The notes: a model not told the origin generated them from the letters alone. Shown: positions 1-7,860, counted from the first letter of the stretch. The stretch: 51,584 bases of DNA from Bacteroidales bacterium (GCA_012729335.1 JAAYDJ010000018.1:1-51584); one strand, 5' to 3'. Numbers and translations are program-made.

Positions 1-13
1 AGTTTTTCTTCAT

Positions 14-58
14 AGCCATCTAGCAATTTTTGGTTTGACAACTCAAAGCTAGATGGCT
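14..58 (+). terminator. Inverted repeat with T-run, probable terminator
   Basis: An 11-bp perfect inverted repeat (AGCCATCTAGC at 14-24 and GCTAGATGGCT at 48-58) encloses a 23-nt loop and is followed by TTTCTATATAT. This is the shape of an intrinsic terminator for a plus-strand gene ending left of the window. The loop is long, so a protein-binding or attachment-like role is not excluded. Confidence 0.5.
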
Positions 59-202
59 TTTCTATATATCCATGTCCTTTTGTCTCTGCTCCACTAAAAT
101 AAAAACTCAACGGTGGTGAGGCTTTCACTTGTCTATTTGTTAGTTAATAACTTGTTCTTCAGTTATATATGGCAGTGAGGCCGGTTAAGGTGCTTCACGC
201 CC

Positions 203-243
203 ATGGAATTGGCTCCGCGGTGCTCCGCCGAACTTCGTTTCGC
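203..243 (-). repeat. Dispersed repeat R1, copy a
   Basis: Read on the minus strand this 41-nt stretch matches positions 3142-3181 on the plus strand with about 35 of 40 positions identical. Its core is two direct copies of GCGGAGC separated by 2-3 nt. The two copies are inverted relative to each other and bracket the osmC-trxB-thioredoxin region. No coding sequence is apparent here. Confidence 0.5.
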
Positions 244-301
244 ATGGAGCAAATATACATGTCCTTTTGTGGTCGAAGCACCATGCGACTTTTATCGGAT
301 T

Positions 302-447
302 TCAAATTCAAGACTCAAGATTCCAGACTCAGGACTCCAGATTCAAGATTCCCGATTCCCACATTCAAGACTCAGGATTCAAGATTCCAGATTCCAGATT
401 CCAGATTCCCACATTCCAGACTCAGGATTCCAGACTCAGGATTCCAA
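302..447. repeat. Heptanucleotide tandem array A (after osmC)
   Basis: About 20 degenerate copies of a 7-mer, plus-strand consensus GAYTCMA (GATTCCA, GACTCAA, GATTCAA, GACTCCA), with interspersed variants reading ATTCCCACATTC. It lies at the 3' end of the minus-strand osmC gene, and the osmC stop codon (436-438) is inside a unit. Because 7 is not a multiple of 3 and many units read CTTGA or CCTGA on the minus strand, the array offers TGA stops in every minus frame. Related arrays lie at 4850-5056 and 7861-7945. The plus-strand reading frames over this stretch are repeat artefacts. Confidence 0.9.
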
Positions 448-858
448 TATTCGTATTTCAGAGGTGATCCCCATGGCTTTCCGGTAGGTGGCGCTGATGC
501 CGCAATACTGCTCTTCGGAGAGGCGGACGGCCTTTTCGAGTTTTTCCATGGGGAGGTCTTTGCCTTTAAACTCGTAGATGACGTGCATGGCGGTGTATTG
601 TTTGGGATGTTCGTCGGTGAGGTCCCCTACCACCCTGACTGAGAAGGATTCAAGTTCGACCCTCATTTTACGGAGGATGGAGACCACATCCATGCCCGTA
701 CAACCCGCCAGGGCCACCATGGCCAGCGGTTTGGGGCGCGGACCGCGGTCTTCGCCTCCCACTTCGGAAACTGCATCCAAAATAATTTCGTGTCCGTTCA
801 CTTCGGCCTTGAAAGCCATCTTTTCAAGCCAGTCTATTTTTATCTCCTGCTGTGACAT
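436..858 (-). CDS. OsmC family protein
   Basis: A 140-residue protein of the OsmC/Ohr superfamily, close to the YhfA-like OsmC group. The two conserved cysteines are visible: Cys53 in LAGCTGMD and Cys119 in EQYCGIS. Members of the family reduce organic hydroperoxides or handle thiol/persulfide stress with a Cys pair at the dimer interface; the substrate cannot be told here. The last residues (ILES) are encoded by the heptad array and the TGA stop belongs to a repeat unit, so the original end seems to have been overwritten without harming the fold. It lies about 330 bp downstream of an atypical trxB on the same strand, suggesting a shared redox role, but the gap contains a hairpin, so it may have its own transcript. 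Confidence 0.88.
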   Translation of the reverse strand: MSQQEIKIDWLEKMAFKAEVNGHEIILDAVSEVGGEDRGPRPKPLAMVALAGCTGMDVVSILRKMRVELESFSVRVVGDLTDEHPKQYTAMHVIYEFKGKDLPMEKLEKAVRLSEEQYCGISATYRKAMGITSEIRILES

Positions 859-957
859 AATACTTCTTTAATACTACTGCGTATACAAACCTGGTGGTAC
901 AAATGTGGGCATTCTCTGCAGAATATCCACGCACGGCACACTTAAAACCCCGGGGGG

Positions 958-989
958 CCGGAAATGTTCACCTATGAGGTGATTTCCGG
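958..989. other. Strong hairpin in the trxB-osmC gap
   Basis: CCGGAAAT (958-965) pairs with ATTTCCGG (982-989), and inside it CACCT (969-973) pairs with AGGTG (977-981) around a 3-nt loop, with a 3-nt bulge on one side. There is no clean T-run, though on the minus strand it is followed by CCCCGGGGTTTT. It could end the trxB transcript or be a structured leader of osmC. The rest of the 859-1185 gap shows nothing I recognise. Confidence 0.5.
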
Positions 990-1185
990 TGTACGTTTTA
1001 TTCAAATGCCCCATCATTGGAAGAAACTGATTACAGGCCGATCCCCTTGGTCATCCCCATCTCGTCCTGAAGGAGCAGCCGGATGATATGTCAGCTTCTG
1101 TCACAACCAAGCATCAGGATGACACCGAAGTCCGGGAAAAGAAATGAGGCCGGATTCCGAAGACGGGTCTTCAGGAGTCAACCAG

Positions 1186-2106
1186 TCAGTTGCGAAGGAA
1201 TTCTGCAGCGCTGAGGGCGGCGATGGTACCGTCGGCCACGGCGGTAGTCACCTGCCGGTAGCGTTTGACTATGCCGTCCCCTGCGGCGAAAATCCCGGGC
1301 ACACTGGTGCGCATGGCCCCGTCTACCACGATTTCTCCCCTGTCGTTCATCGCTACGAGCCCCTTCACCGATTCGGTGTTGGGGAGGTAACCGATGAAAA
1401 CAAAAACCCCGTCGGTGGCCATTTCGGTACGGTCTCCGGTCGGCAGATGTTCGATAACCACCCTTTCTACGTTGTCGGCGCCTTTGATCTCCCGGAGTTC
1501 CGATTCCATAATAAAGGAGATTTTTGGATTCTCACGGGCTTCCCTGACGGCATGTTCAAAAGCCTGGAAGTGGTCGAACTGGTGGACGATGGTCACCTTC
1601 GTGGCGTATTTGGTCAGGGATACGGCCTCCTCAAGGGCAGAGTTGCCCCCGCCCACCACCACCAGTTCCTTGCCTGTAAAGAAATCCCCGTCACAGGTGG
1701 CGCAATAGGAGATGCCCTTCCCCTTGAACTTCTCTTCTCCGGAGATGCCCAATGGCCGCGGCCTGCCCCCTGGTGCCAGAATCACGGCACGCGACCTGAA
1801 AACCCGTCCGTCTTCCAGTTCCACCTCCTTCACGGCATCGTTCAGGGCATAGCGGACGATCCTGATGTTCGATTTGATTGCGCATCCAAAATCACGGGCC
1901 TGCTTCTTCATGATATTGGCCAAAGCATAGCCGCTGATGCTTTCCACTCCCGGGTAATTGGCAATCTCGTGGGTGAGCACCATCTGCCCGCCCACCGCGC
2001 CCTCATTAAGGATCAGCGTTTTGAGCTTTGCCCTCGAGGAATAGATTCCGGCCGTGAGCCCGGCGGCTCCCGCGCCTACGATCATCATATCATATACATC
2101 TGCCAT
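1186..2106 (-). CDS. Thioredoxin-reductase-like flavoprotein, non-canonical cofactor site
   Basis: A 306-residue FAD-dependent disulfide reductase. It has the FAD-binding GAGAAG (residues 11-16), the redox pair in CATCDG (Cys135/Cys138) and the C-terminal FAD motif GIFAAGD. The second nucleotide-binding region reads GGGNSALEEA, but where TrxB has HRRxxxRA for the NADPH phosphate this protein has VHQFDHFQAF (about residues 174-183). It may therefore use NADH or another donor, as known for ferredoxin- or F420-linked TrxB relatives; that is inference. It follows the thioredoxin gene by 70 bp on the same strand and probably forms a dedicated pair with it. The second trxB at 10554-11549 keeps the NADPH motif. 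Confidence 0.88.
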   Translation of the reverse strand: MADVYDMMIVGAGAAGLTAGIYSSRAKLKTLILNEGAVGGQMVLTHEIANYPGVESISGYALANIMKKQARDFGCAIKSNIRIVRYALNDAVKEVELEDGRVFRSRAVILAPGGRPRPLGISGEEKFKGKGISYCATCDGDFFTGKELVVVGGGNSALEEAVSLTKYATKVTIVHQFDHFQAFEHAVREARENPKISFIMESELREIKGADNVERVVIEHLPTGDRTEMATDGVFVFIGYLPNTESVKGLVAMNDRGEIVVDGAMRTSVPGIFAAGDGIVKRYRQVTTAVADGTIAALSAAEFLRN

Positions 2107-2176
2107 AAAAAATGAGTTTTAAGTGGTGGAGGTGAAAGCTAACCAGGTGAAGTCCGTCCAATAAGGGAGTTCTGAC

Positions 2177-2527
2177 TCAGGAGGCGAACTGTTCGTTCAG
2201 GATAGTGGTCACCTGCTTGTGGTTTTGGATACTGCTGGTGGCCTTGACCACTTTTCCGTTTTTGTAGTACATGGTGAAGGGAAGTCCCATGAAACCGCGG
2301 CATTCGGGTGCGTTGCGGATGACTCCTGCCTCGGGATGATCAAAAGCCATGACTGCGAACTTCACCTGTGAATATTCCTCTTCGATCTCTTCCATCACTT
2401 CATATACGGGGATACACATGGGGCCCATCCGGCCGCAGCACACCATCACGTTTTCATTCTCTTCCAGCAGCTTCTGCAATCCGGCTGCCGATTCCACCTC
2501 GTGGAGGTTGGTCTGTAACATTTTCAT
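2177..2527 (-). CDS. Atypical thioredoxin (C-x6-C site)
   Basis: A 116-residue thioredoxin-fold protein. The fold is supported by the cis-Pro region GLPFTMYYKNGK and by the position of the cysteines at the start of helix 2. Instead of WCGPC the site reads CCGRMGPMC, so the cysteine pair is separated by six residues (Cys31 and Cys38) with an extra Cys30. A further Cys sits in PECRGF, just before the cis-Pro loop. Similar thioredoxins paired with a TrxB-like protein occur in Bacteroidota. It is first in the minus-strand pair with the trxB-like gene; a TACCTTTG -7 box lies upstream at 2596-2603. Translation may start at Met3 (MLQTN). Function likely disulfide, persulfide or peroxide reduction, partner unknown. 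Confidence 0.82.
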   Translation of the reverse strand: MKMLQTNLHEVESAAGLQKLLEENENVMVCCGRMGPMCIPVYEVMEEIEEEYSQVKFAVMAFDHPEAGVIRNAPECRGFMGLPFTMYYKNGKVVKATSSIQNHKQVTTILNEQFAS

Positions 2528-2595
2528 AACGCTTTATTTTTCTGTTAAACAATTATCATGTACCATCCCGGAATCAGGTTCCGGTTTTGACGCTG

Positions 2596-2626
2596 CAAAG
2601 GTAAATCTTGCAGCCGGCCAGGCGAA
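2596..2626 (-). promoter_or_regulatory. Putative promoter of thioredoxin-trxB pair
   Basis: On the minus strand TACCTTTG (2596-2603) matches the Bacteroidota -7 consensus TAnnTTTG. Nineteen nucleotides upstream stands TTCG (2623-2626), three of four bases of the TTTG -33 box. The predicted leader is about 60 nt. Confidence 0.5.
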
Positions 2627-2688
2627 AAGAAGGTGGATTAATGATTTCAGGGCAGGAGCTGAAAAAATTCAGCTTTCCGGCTGACATA

Positions 2689-2940
2689 TTTCATGTGATC
2701 GCAGTGACGCATCTCTTTTCGGGGTAGCTGTTTCATGTTTTAGCAGTTTCACCTCCCTCCCTATTCAGCTGGTTGCTTTTTCATGTATTCACAGTACCAT
2801 CCCTCTTTTTTACCAGGTTATTTTTTTCTTTGGAAGAGCACCTCCCAGCTAATTGGCATATTTTACTGCTATAGCAGTAATTAGACTTTGATACGTTCAT
2901 CATAACCGTGGTCATACGAAATTTGCTGCTATAGCAGTAA
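2689..2940. promoter_or_regulatory. Five related (semi)palindromic boxes
   Basis: A perfect 18-bp palindrome TTACTGCTATAGCAGTAA lies at 2863-2880, and a near copy TTGCTGCTATAGCAGTAA exactly 60 bp on at 2923-2940. Three looser relatives start at 2689, 2731 and 2779, each reading TTTCATG, about 6 nt, then (A/C/G)CAGT. They lie between the thioredoxin gene and the Crp/Fnr gene. Such spacing suggests operators for a dimeric regulator, for example the adjacent Crp/Fnr protein, though the boxes are 170-340 bp from either start. They could instead be decayed copies of one repeat. Confidence 0.55.
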
Positions 2941-3092
2941 AAAAGGGCGTTTTGCTTCATCGTGCTTTTTATTAAAAAATAACAAGGTTCTCAATTTCCG
3001 GAGACTTAGGAAAGGACTGACACGGAACAGAATGGAAATATGCCTATTTTTGACAATTCTTATCAGAAAGTTCAAAACAAAACCAGAAAAGG

Positions 3093-3121
3093 ATGAAATA
3101 CCCATGCATCATTAATGCACC
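3093..3121 (+). repeat. Dispersed repeat R2, copy a
   Basis: Twenty-nine nucleotides matching the reverse complement of 16282-16310 at about 26 of 29 positions. The shared core is ATGAAATACCCATGCATCAT. Neither copy is in a gene. Confidence 0.5.
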
Positions 3122-3141
3122 AACCGACATGATAACCAGAT

Positions 3142-3181
3142 GGGAAACGAAGTTCAGCGGAGCTTGCGGAGCTAATTGCAT
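3142..3181 (+). repeat. Dispersed repeat R1, copy b
   Basis: Inverted partner of the copy at 203-243, containing GCGGAGC twice. It overlaps the start of another inverted repeat (CATCTGTTT at 3179-3187 with AAACAGATG at 3220-3228) just upstream of the Crp/Fnr gene. Confidence 0.5.
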
Positions 3182-3265
3182 CTGTTTCTCAAGTTCAGAC
3201 ATAGAAAGCGTAAAGATTTAAACAGATGTAACTGAAGAGCTAGTCATTAACTAATAATTATACAA

Positions 3266-4018
3266 GTGGAATCCCGGAAGGAAGAGTTAACCGGAAATCA
3301 GGAGGCATCCTCCGGAAAGAAGGCAGTTTTGGGAGAGGGAGAAGGGCCTGTGGTGTCAGATTACAGATCGCCCGAATGTTTCACCGAGCTTTTCCCGGAA
3401 GAGCTTTTGCAATTGGAGGGAAAGCGGACGCAACTGCTCTACCGGAAGGGGGAGAACCTGATTAAGCAGGGGGCGTTTGCCTCGCACGTCATTTATGTCA
3501 TCGACGGATTGGTCAAGCTATACCTGCATACCGGCCTGAGCAGGCAGATCAACATCAGGCTGGCGCACAAAGGGGATTTTTTGGCTTTTCCGGCACTGTT
3601 TGGTGAGGACTTTTATAACTATTCGGCGGTGGCGGTCAAGGATACCACTGTGACCATGATCGACAGGGAGGCACTGCAGGGATTGCTGCGCGAAAATACA
3701 AGCTTTGCGATGCGGATCACCACCAAGAATTTGCGCCACGAGGCATTTTTGCTCGAGATCATCCAGAACCTCGCCGCCAAGCAGATGCGCGGAAAACTGG
3801 CCTCGGCGCTTCTTTACCTGTCGCAGCCCGAATTCATGGAGGAGCGGGTTTTTCACTATCTCACGCGGCAGGATATCGGCGATTTTGCTTCCATTCCGGC
3901 AGAAAGTGCCATCAGGTTTCTCAAGGAGTTCGAGAAGGAGGGCATCCTGCAACTGGAGGGGAAGGAAATACTGATCAGAGATCAGCGCCGGCTGGAAGAG
4001 ATCAGCAGGAAAGGGTAA
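3266..4018 (+). CDS. Crp/Fnr family transcriptional regulator
   Basis: Up to 250 residues from a GTG start. An N-terminal cyclic-nucleotide-binding-like beta roll (about residues 45-150) is followed by the dimer helix and a C-terminal winged helix (YLTRQDIGDFASIPAESAIR). No cluster of four cysteines is present, so an Fe-S sensor of the E. coli FNR type is unlikely. The first 28 residues are poor in family features; a second GTG at 3350, preceded by the purine-rich GGGAGAAGG, would give 222 residues, the usual length, and may be the true start. It is divergent from the thioredoxin/trxB genes and is a likely regulator of them. Similar regulators sit beside OsmC/TrxB clusters in other Bacteroidota. 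Confidence 0.85.
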   Translation: MESRKEELTGNQEASSGKKAVLGEGEGPVVSDYRSPECFTELFPEELLQLEGKRTQLLYRKGENLIKQGAFASHVIYVIDGLVKLYLHTGLSRQINIRLAHKGDFLAFPALFGEDFYNYSAVAVKDTTVTMIDREALQGLLRENTSFAMRITTKNLRHEAFLLEIIQNLAAKQMRGKLASALLYLSQPEFMEERVFHYLTRQDIGDFASIPAESAIRFLKEFEKEGILQLEGKEILIRDQRRLEEISRKG

Positions 4019-4216
4019 GGGCTCCACATCGCTCCATATGGCTCCATAACAAGGTCAGGGCGAAACCAAGTGAAGCCGGACTGCTCACAAATGAAGGACA
4101 CCCGGCCAGGTTAAGGTGGGAGGAAACCGGAAGCGGTTTTCCAAGATCAGCATAAATGCCCGAAGTGATCACAGGCATTACACTCCATATAAAAGCCTGA
4201 AGTTAAGGCCATGACG

Positions 4217-4306
4217 GTCAATGCATCAGCCTGTGGTGATCACATCCACGAAAGTCAATGCATCAGTCAGCGATGATCACATCCACGAAAGTCAATGCAT
4301 CAGCCT
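4217..4306. repeat. 37-bp tandem repeat after DUF3795 gene
   Basis: Units start at 4217, 4254 and 4291, an exact 37-bp period; two are complete and the third breaks after about 16 nt. Each begins GTCAATGCATCAG and contains TGATCACATCCACGAAA. It lies 24 bp beyond the stop of the minus-strand DUF3795 gene. The remainder of the 4019-4329 gap shows no feature I can name. Confidence 0.8.
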
Positions 4307-4329
4307 GGGGATTATTGTGGCCATCAAGG

Positions 4330-4680
4330 TTATTCCAACAACCGCAGATTATTGCGTGCATCGGGGACCACCTGGAACAGGGGCCCCACGATCTCACAGC
4401 GGTCGATCTCCTCACAGTCGGCACATGTCTGGAATCCCTTTGAATGAACGCACCGGCGAATGTCACAGGTGGTCAGACAATGCGCAAACTTCACCCCCTC
4501 CGTGCGGCAACCTGTACAGTTGATACTTTCCGCGGTAATAGACGGACTTTGATACATGACGCTCCATTCGGCAGCTACTTTTTTGCGCAGCTCATCATCG
4601 TTGGCCAGGGTGGCTTTGCGTGCATCACACTGTGCGCAGTTGATCCCGCAACATGAAATCAGGATACTCATAATGATCAA
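4330..4680 (-). CDS. DUF3795 cysteine-rich protein
   Basis: A 116-residue cytoplasmic protein with many cysteines arranged in pairs: CCGINCAQC near the N-terminus, CTGC in the middle, and CxxxC/CxxC-type pairs (HCLTTCDIRRC, CADCEEIDRC). This pattern matches the DUF3795 family, small proteins thought to bind metal, with unknown function. Translation probably starts at Met4 (MSILISCCG, 4671). It is a single gene on the minus strand, bounded downstream by a 37-bp tandem repeat and upstream by two hairpin repeats. Confidence 0.8.
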   Translation of the reverse strand: MIIMSILISCCGINCAQCDARKATLANDDELRKKVAAEWSVMYQSPSITAESINCTGCRTEGVKFAHCLTTCDIRRCVHSKGFQTCADCEEIDRCEIVGPLFQVVPDARNNLRLLE

Positions 4681-4701
4681 AGATTTATGTTAATTGAAAC
4701 T

Positions 4702-4789
4702 CCCCGCCGCAGAGCAACGGGGAATCCGATTCCGTCAAGGACTTCCTTATTGCGTTGTTCGCTTACCCCGCCGCAGAGCAGCGGGGAAT
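4702..4789. repeat. Two copies of a 24-bp GC-rich hairpin element
   Basis: Copies at 4702-4725 and 4766-4789 differ by one base. Each starts CCCCGCCGCAGAGC and ends CGGGGAAT, so CCCCGC/GCGGGG-type ends can pair around a short loop. REP-like or terminator-like; no clear T-run. They stand upstream of the DUF3795 gene and downstream of the recN gene on the minus strand. Confidence 0.65.
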
Positions 4790-4849
4790 GCGCTCACCGG
4801 AATTCAAAGGAGAAGAATCCCGATTAAAGATATTGATTTTTAGAGTAAC

Positions 4850-5056
4850 AGACTCAAGATTCCAGATTCAAGATTCCAGACTCAAGATTCCAGATTCAAG
4901 ATTCCAGACTCCAGATTCCAGACTCCAGATTCCAGACTCCAGATTCCAGATTCCAGATTCCAGACTCAAGATTCCAGATTCCAGATTCCAGACTCAGGAT
5001 TCCAGACTCCAGATTCCCACATTCAAGACTCAAGACTCAAGATTCAAGACTCCGGA
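4850..5056. repeat. Heptanucleotide tandem array B (after recN)
   Basis: The longest array, about 29 units of GAYTCMA, with the same ATTCCCACATTC variant as array A. It begins directly after the TAA of recN (5057-5059) with no spacer. On the recN strand it reads as alternations of CTGGAAT, CTGGAGT, CTTGAAT and CTTGAGT. Confidence 0.92.
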
Positions 5057-6709
5057 TTATTTCATCATCTCTTCCGCCGCGCGGCGCGCCGATTCCGAGG
5101 GATTATCGCCTCCCACCATGCGGGCGAGTTCCTCCACGCGTTCGTATCCGTTGAGTTTTCTGATAGAAGTGATGGTTCCGGAGGGGGTATCTTCCTTGAA
5201 GACCACGAAGTGGTGATTGCCTTTGCCGGCGATCTGGGGCAGGTGGGTGATGTTGATGACCTGCAGGTCGGCCGACAGTTCCTGGAGAATGCCTCCCATC
5301 TTAAGGGCTGTTTCCCCTGAGATGCCGGCGTCGATTTCGTCGAAGATGATGGTGGAGAGCATGCGTGATCCCGAGACGAGGCTTTTCAGGGCAAGCATGA
5401 CGCGGGAGATTTCGCCACCCGAGGCGATACGGGAGATTTCGGCAGGAGGCATCTCTTTGTTGGCGCTGAAGAGGAACTGCACCTGGTCGGCACCTGAGGG
5501 GGTATATCCCGGGGAAGCTTCCAATTCCACGATAAAACGCGCGTGGGGGATGGCCAGCTGGCGCAGGACAGCCGTCACCTGCTCTTCAATCATGGGAAGG
5601 GCTTTGCGGCGGCGGGCAGTGAGCAAGGCTGCAGCTTCACGGCGGAAGTTTTCAATCCGGGCCGTTTCGATCTCGAGGGCAGCGATTTCCTCGTCATAGC
5701 CGGTGATTTCGCCGATCTGCCGTTCCAGGGTATCCTTATATGCCAGCAGTTCCTCCACACTATGAAGCTGGTGTTTCTGCTGGAGGCTGTAGATCAGGTC
5801 GAGGCGTTCGTTGATTTCGGTGAGACGCCGCGGGTCAATATCGGTTTTTCCGGCCAGCTGGCCTGTTTCGTAAGCCAGGTCGTTGAGTTCAATCTGGGCA
5901 GACCGGAGGCGCTCATGGAGATCCGCGGCTTCCCGGAGAAAAGGTGTGATTTTCTCGATACGCTGTGTGGCCTCCTTCAGGCGTGCCACGATGGGCAAAT
6001 GGTCTCCGTTAAGCAGTTCGCCGGCCCATTCCAGGGCGCCCCTGATCTCTTCAGCGTGGGTGAGCCGCATCTGTTCCTCCTCGAGAAGGGTCTGTTCTCC
6101 TGCGGAAAGGCGGGCTTCCCCGAGCTGGTTGTACTGGAAGGTAAGATAGTCGAGGTCGGCACGGCTGCGTGCCGCCTTCTCCCGCAGGGCAGTGAGCTTC
6201 TCCGAAGCTTCCCGGAAGGCGTGGTAGCCCTCCTGATACACCTGGAGTTCCCGTGAGGTGTGGGCCACGGCATCCACCACCTGCAGCTGAAACTGACGGG
6301 TATGGAGTTCCAGGTTCTGGTGCTGGGAATGAATATCTACCAATCGAAGGGACAACTCCCTCATCAGGGTGAGGTTCACGGGTGTATCGTTGATGAAAGC
6401 GCGTGATTTTCCGGCAGGGGTGATTTCCCTGCGCAGGATGGAGAGGGGGTCGTAATCAAGATCGTGGTCGGCAAAGAAAGATTCCAGGGCGCGCCCCGAA
6501 AGGTCGAAATAGCCTTCGACGATGCATTTCCGGGCAGGGTCGCGGAGAGTGGTGTTCTCAGCGCGGGCTCCCAGGATCAGGGAAAGAGCCCCCAGGATGA
6601 TCGATTTCCCGGCGCCTGTTTCACCCGTGACGATGTTCAGTCCGCCTCCGAAAGAGACCGAAAGCTCATCGATCAGGGCGTAGTTGGAGATGAACAGGCG
6701 GGAGAGCAT
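5057..6709 (-). CDS. recN: DNA repair protein RecN
   Basis: A 550-residue SMC-like ATPase involved in double-strand-break repair. It begins MLSRLFISNYALIDEL, has Walker A GETGAGKS at residues 29-36, long coiled-coil arms through the middle, and near the C-terminus the ABC signature region SGGEISRVMLALK followed by Walker B IIFDEIDAGISG. Length is normal for Bacteroidota RecN. It starts 5 bp after the DUF4835 stop and is the last gene of the bamD-rpoZ-DUF4835-recN operon. The stop codon is fused to heptad array B. Confidence 0.97.
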   Translation of the reverse strand: MLSRLFISNYALIDELSVSFGGGLNIVTGETGAGKSIILGALSLILGARAENTTLRDPARKCIVEGYFDLSGRALESFFADHDLDYDPLSILRREITPAGKSRAFINDTPVNLTLMRELSLRLVDIHSQHQNLELHTRQFQLQVVDAVAHTSRELQVYQEGYHAFREASEKLTALREKAARSRADLDYLTFQYNQLGEARLSAGEQTLLEEEQMRLTHAEEIRGALEWAGELLNGDHLPIVARLKEATQRIEKITPFLREAADLHERLRSAQIELNDLAYETGQLAGKTDIDPRRLTEINERLDLIYSLQQKHQLHSVEELLAYKDTLERQIGEITGYDEEIAALEIETARIENFRREAAALLTARRRKALPMIEEQVTAVLRQLAIPHARFIVELEASPGYTPSGADQVQFLFSANKEMPPAEISRIASGGEISRVMLALKSLVSGSRMLSTIIFDEIDAGISGETALKMGGILQELSADLQVINITHLPQIAGKGNHHFVVFKEDTPSGTITSIRKLNGYERVEELARMVGGDNPSESARRAAEEMMK

Positions 6710-6714
6710 AGCGG

Positions 6715-7623
6715 TCAGAAGCTTTCAGATTCCTGTATCTTCTGGTATTTGGATCCGTTGGATGGATCTACCTCATTGAGGATGGCCATCACCCGGTTGC
6801 GCTCGTCAGGGAAGGATTTGGAGAAAACATTGACCAGTTCGTCGGACTTGGCATCAAAAAAAACCTGCAGGATATAGGTAGAAGGCCGGCGACGGAAGAC
6901 CTGCTGTACCGAACGGAGCGATTCGGCGATGGCGGCCCTCCCCTCTTCGGGTTTGTCGGCCATGATGTCAAGGCCCCTCCGGTGGTAATTGTAAAAGCAG
7001 TCGCGCATACCCGAATAGGAGCGATTCATGAGGTTTTCCATCAGCCAGTAGCGGTTGCGTTCACTTTCAAAGGCTTTCCATCCCTTCTCGCGGGCATTCT
7101 GAGAGTTGTTGACGATGGCCTGCGCCTTTTCAAAATAAGGGGTTCCCCCCTCCCGGGAAAAAGAGTCGTAATCGAAACCCAAAATGACATAGGCGTAAAA
7201 GGCCATGATGTTGGTGAGGTTGTCGCGGTTGCTGGTCTCGTTGAATTCCAGGGGCTGAAACTCCACATATTTGGCCTGAAAGTCGTTGTCCTTGATATTC
7301 AGCAGGGTTGTCTCATAAGAAGAGTTGAATACCGGCCGCTTCAGCTGTACCTGGATGGACCCCTTGAATTCATCGGCGGAAATCTGCTCGTCGATGCGGA
7401 TGAAAATACTGCATTCGATCCGCTCCTCCATGGTATAGGCATGCTCCGTCCAGCGACGGTTGTTCATGAATTCATAGAGATCAGATTGCATCGTGTAGAA
7501 CAGGTTGCGGTTGGCTCCCTGAATTCTTTCCGCCGAAACGCTGATATTGCACCTGAGCTCCTGCCCCCGTAAGGGCGCCAGAAAGAGGAACAACAACGCC
7601 GGAATCAACAGATATCGCTTCAT
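6715..7623 (-). CDS. DUF4835 family secreted protein
   Basis: A 302-residue protein starting MKRYLLIPALLFLFLAPLRG, a clear signal peptide, so the ATG at 7623 is preferred over the longer reading frame from 7758. The body (LRCNISVSAERIQGANRN, MNNRRWTEHAYT) matches the DUF4835 family, periplasmic proteins of unknown function found next to recN in most Bacteroidota. It precedes recN by 5 bp. In relatives coaBC usually lies between rpoZ and this gene; here there is 320 bp of non-coding sequence instead. Confidence 0.9.
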   Translation of the reverse strand: MKRYLLIPALLFLFLAPLRGQELRCNISVSAERIQGANRNLFYTMQSDLYEFMNNRRWTEHAYTMEERIECSIFIRIDEQISADEFKGSIQVQLKRPVFNSSYETTLLNIKDNDFQAKYVEFQPLEFNETSNRDNLTNIMAFYAYVILGFDYDSFSREGGTPYFEKAQAIVNNSQNAREKGWKAFESERNRYWLMENLMNRSYSGMRDCFYNYHRRGLDIMADKPEEGRAAIAESLRSVQQVFRRRPSTYILQVFFDAKSDELVNVFSKSFPDERNRVMAILNEVDPSNGSKYQKIQESESF

Positions 7624-7665
7624 AATTAAGGTATTCGTGAGTAATGCGAAGCACCGCTCTGTCCA

Positions 7666-7673
7666 CAAAGTTA
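7666..7673 (-). promoter_or_regulatory. Putative -7 box for DUF4835-recN
   Basis: TAACTTTG on the minus strand matches TAnnTTTG and lies about 43 bp upstream of the DUF4835 start. No good TTTG box is seen 19 nt further up, so support is weak. An own promoter would make sense because the upstream operon is interrupted here. Confidence 0.3.
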
Positions 7674-7860
7674 CACTTTTCCGGACAAAGAGGAACGCAT
7701 CATAATAACTCTTTAAAGCGGATAATATTGCCCTGCAGCACGCACTGGTATCCGGCATTCAGCTCCCGTCAATCAGTAACAGGTATCCGGAATCCGGTCA
7801 GCCAAGTGCCAGGAACATCTTCATATTCTAACATTCTGGCACTCTAATCTTCCTGGATGA

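Noticed and set aside
169-642. Plus-strand frames with IPDSRFQ-like repeats
   Set aside because: They are translations of the heptad array and run antisense into osmC.
203-3181. Insertion sequence bounded by R1 repeats
   Set aside because: No transposase lies between the repeats and no target duplication was seen; the enclosed genes are a coherent redox set.
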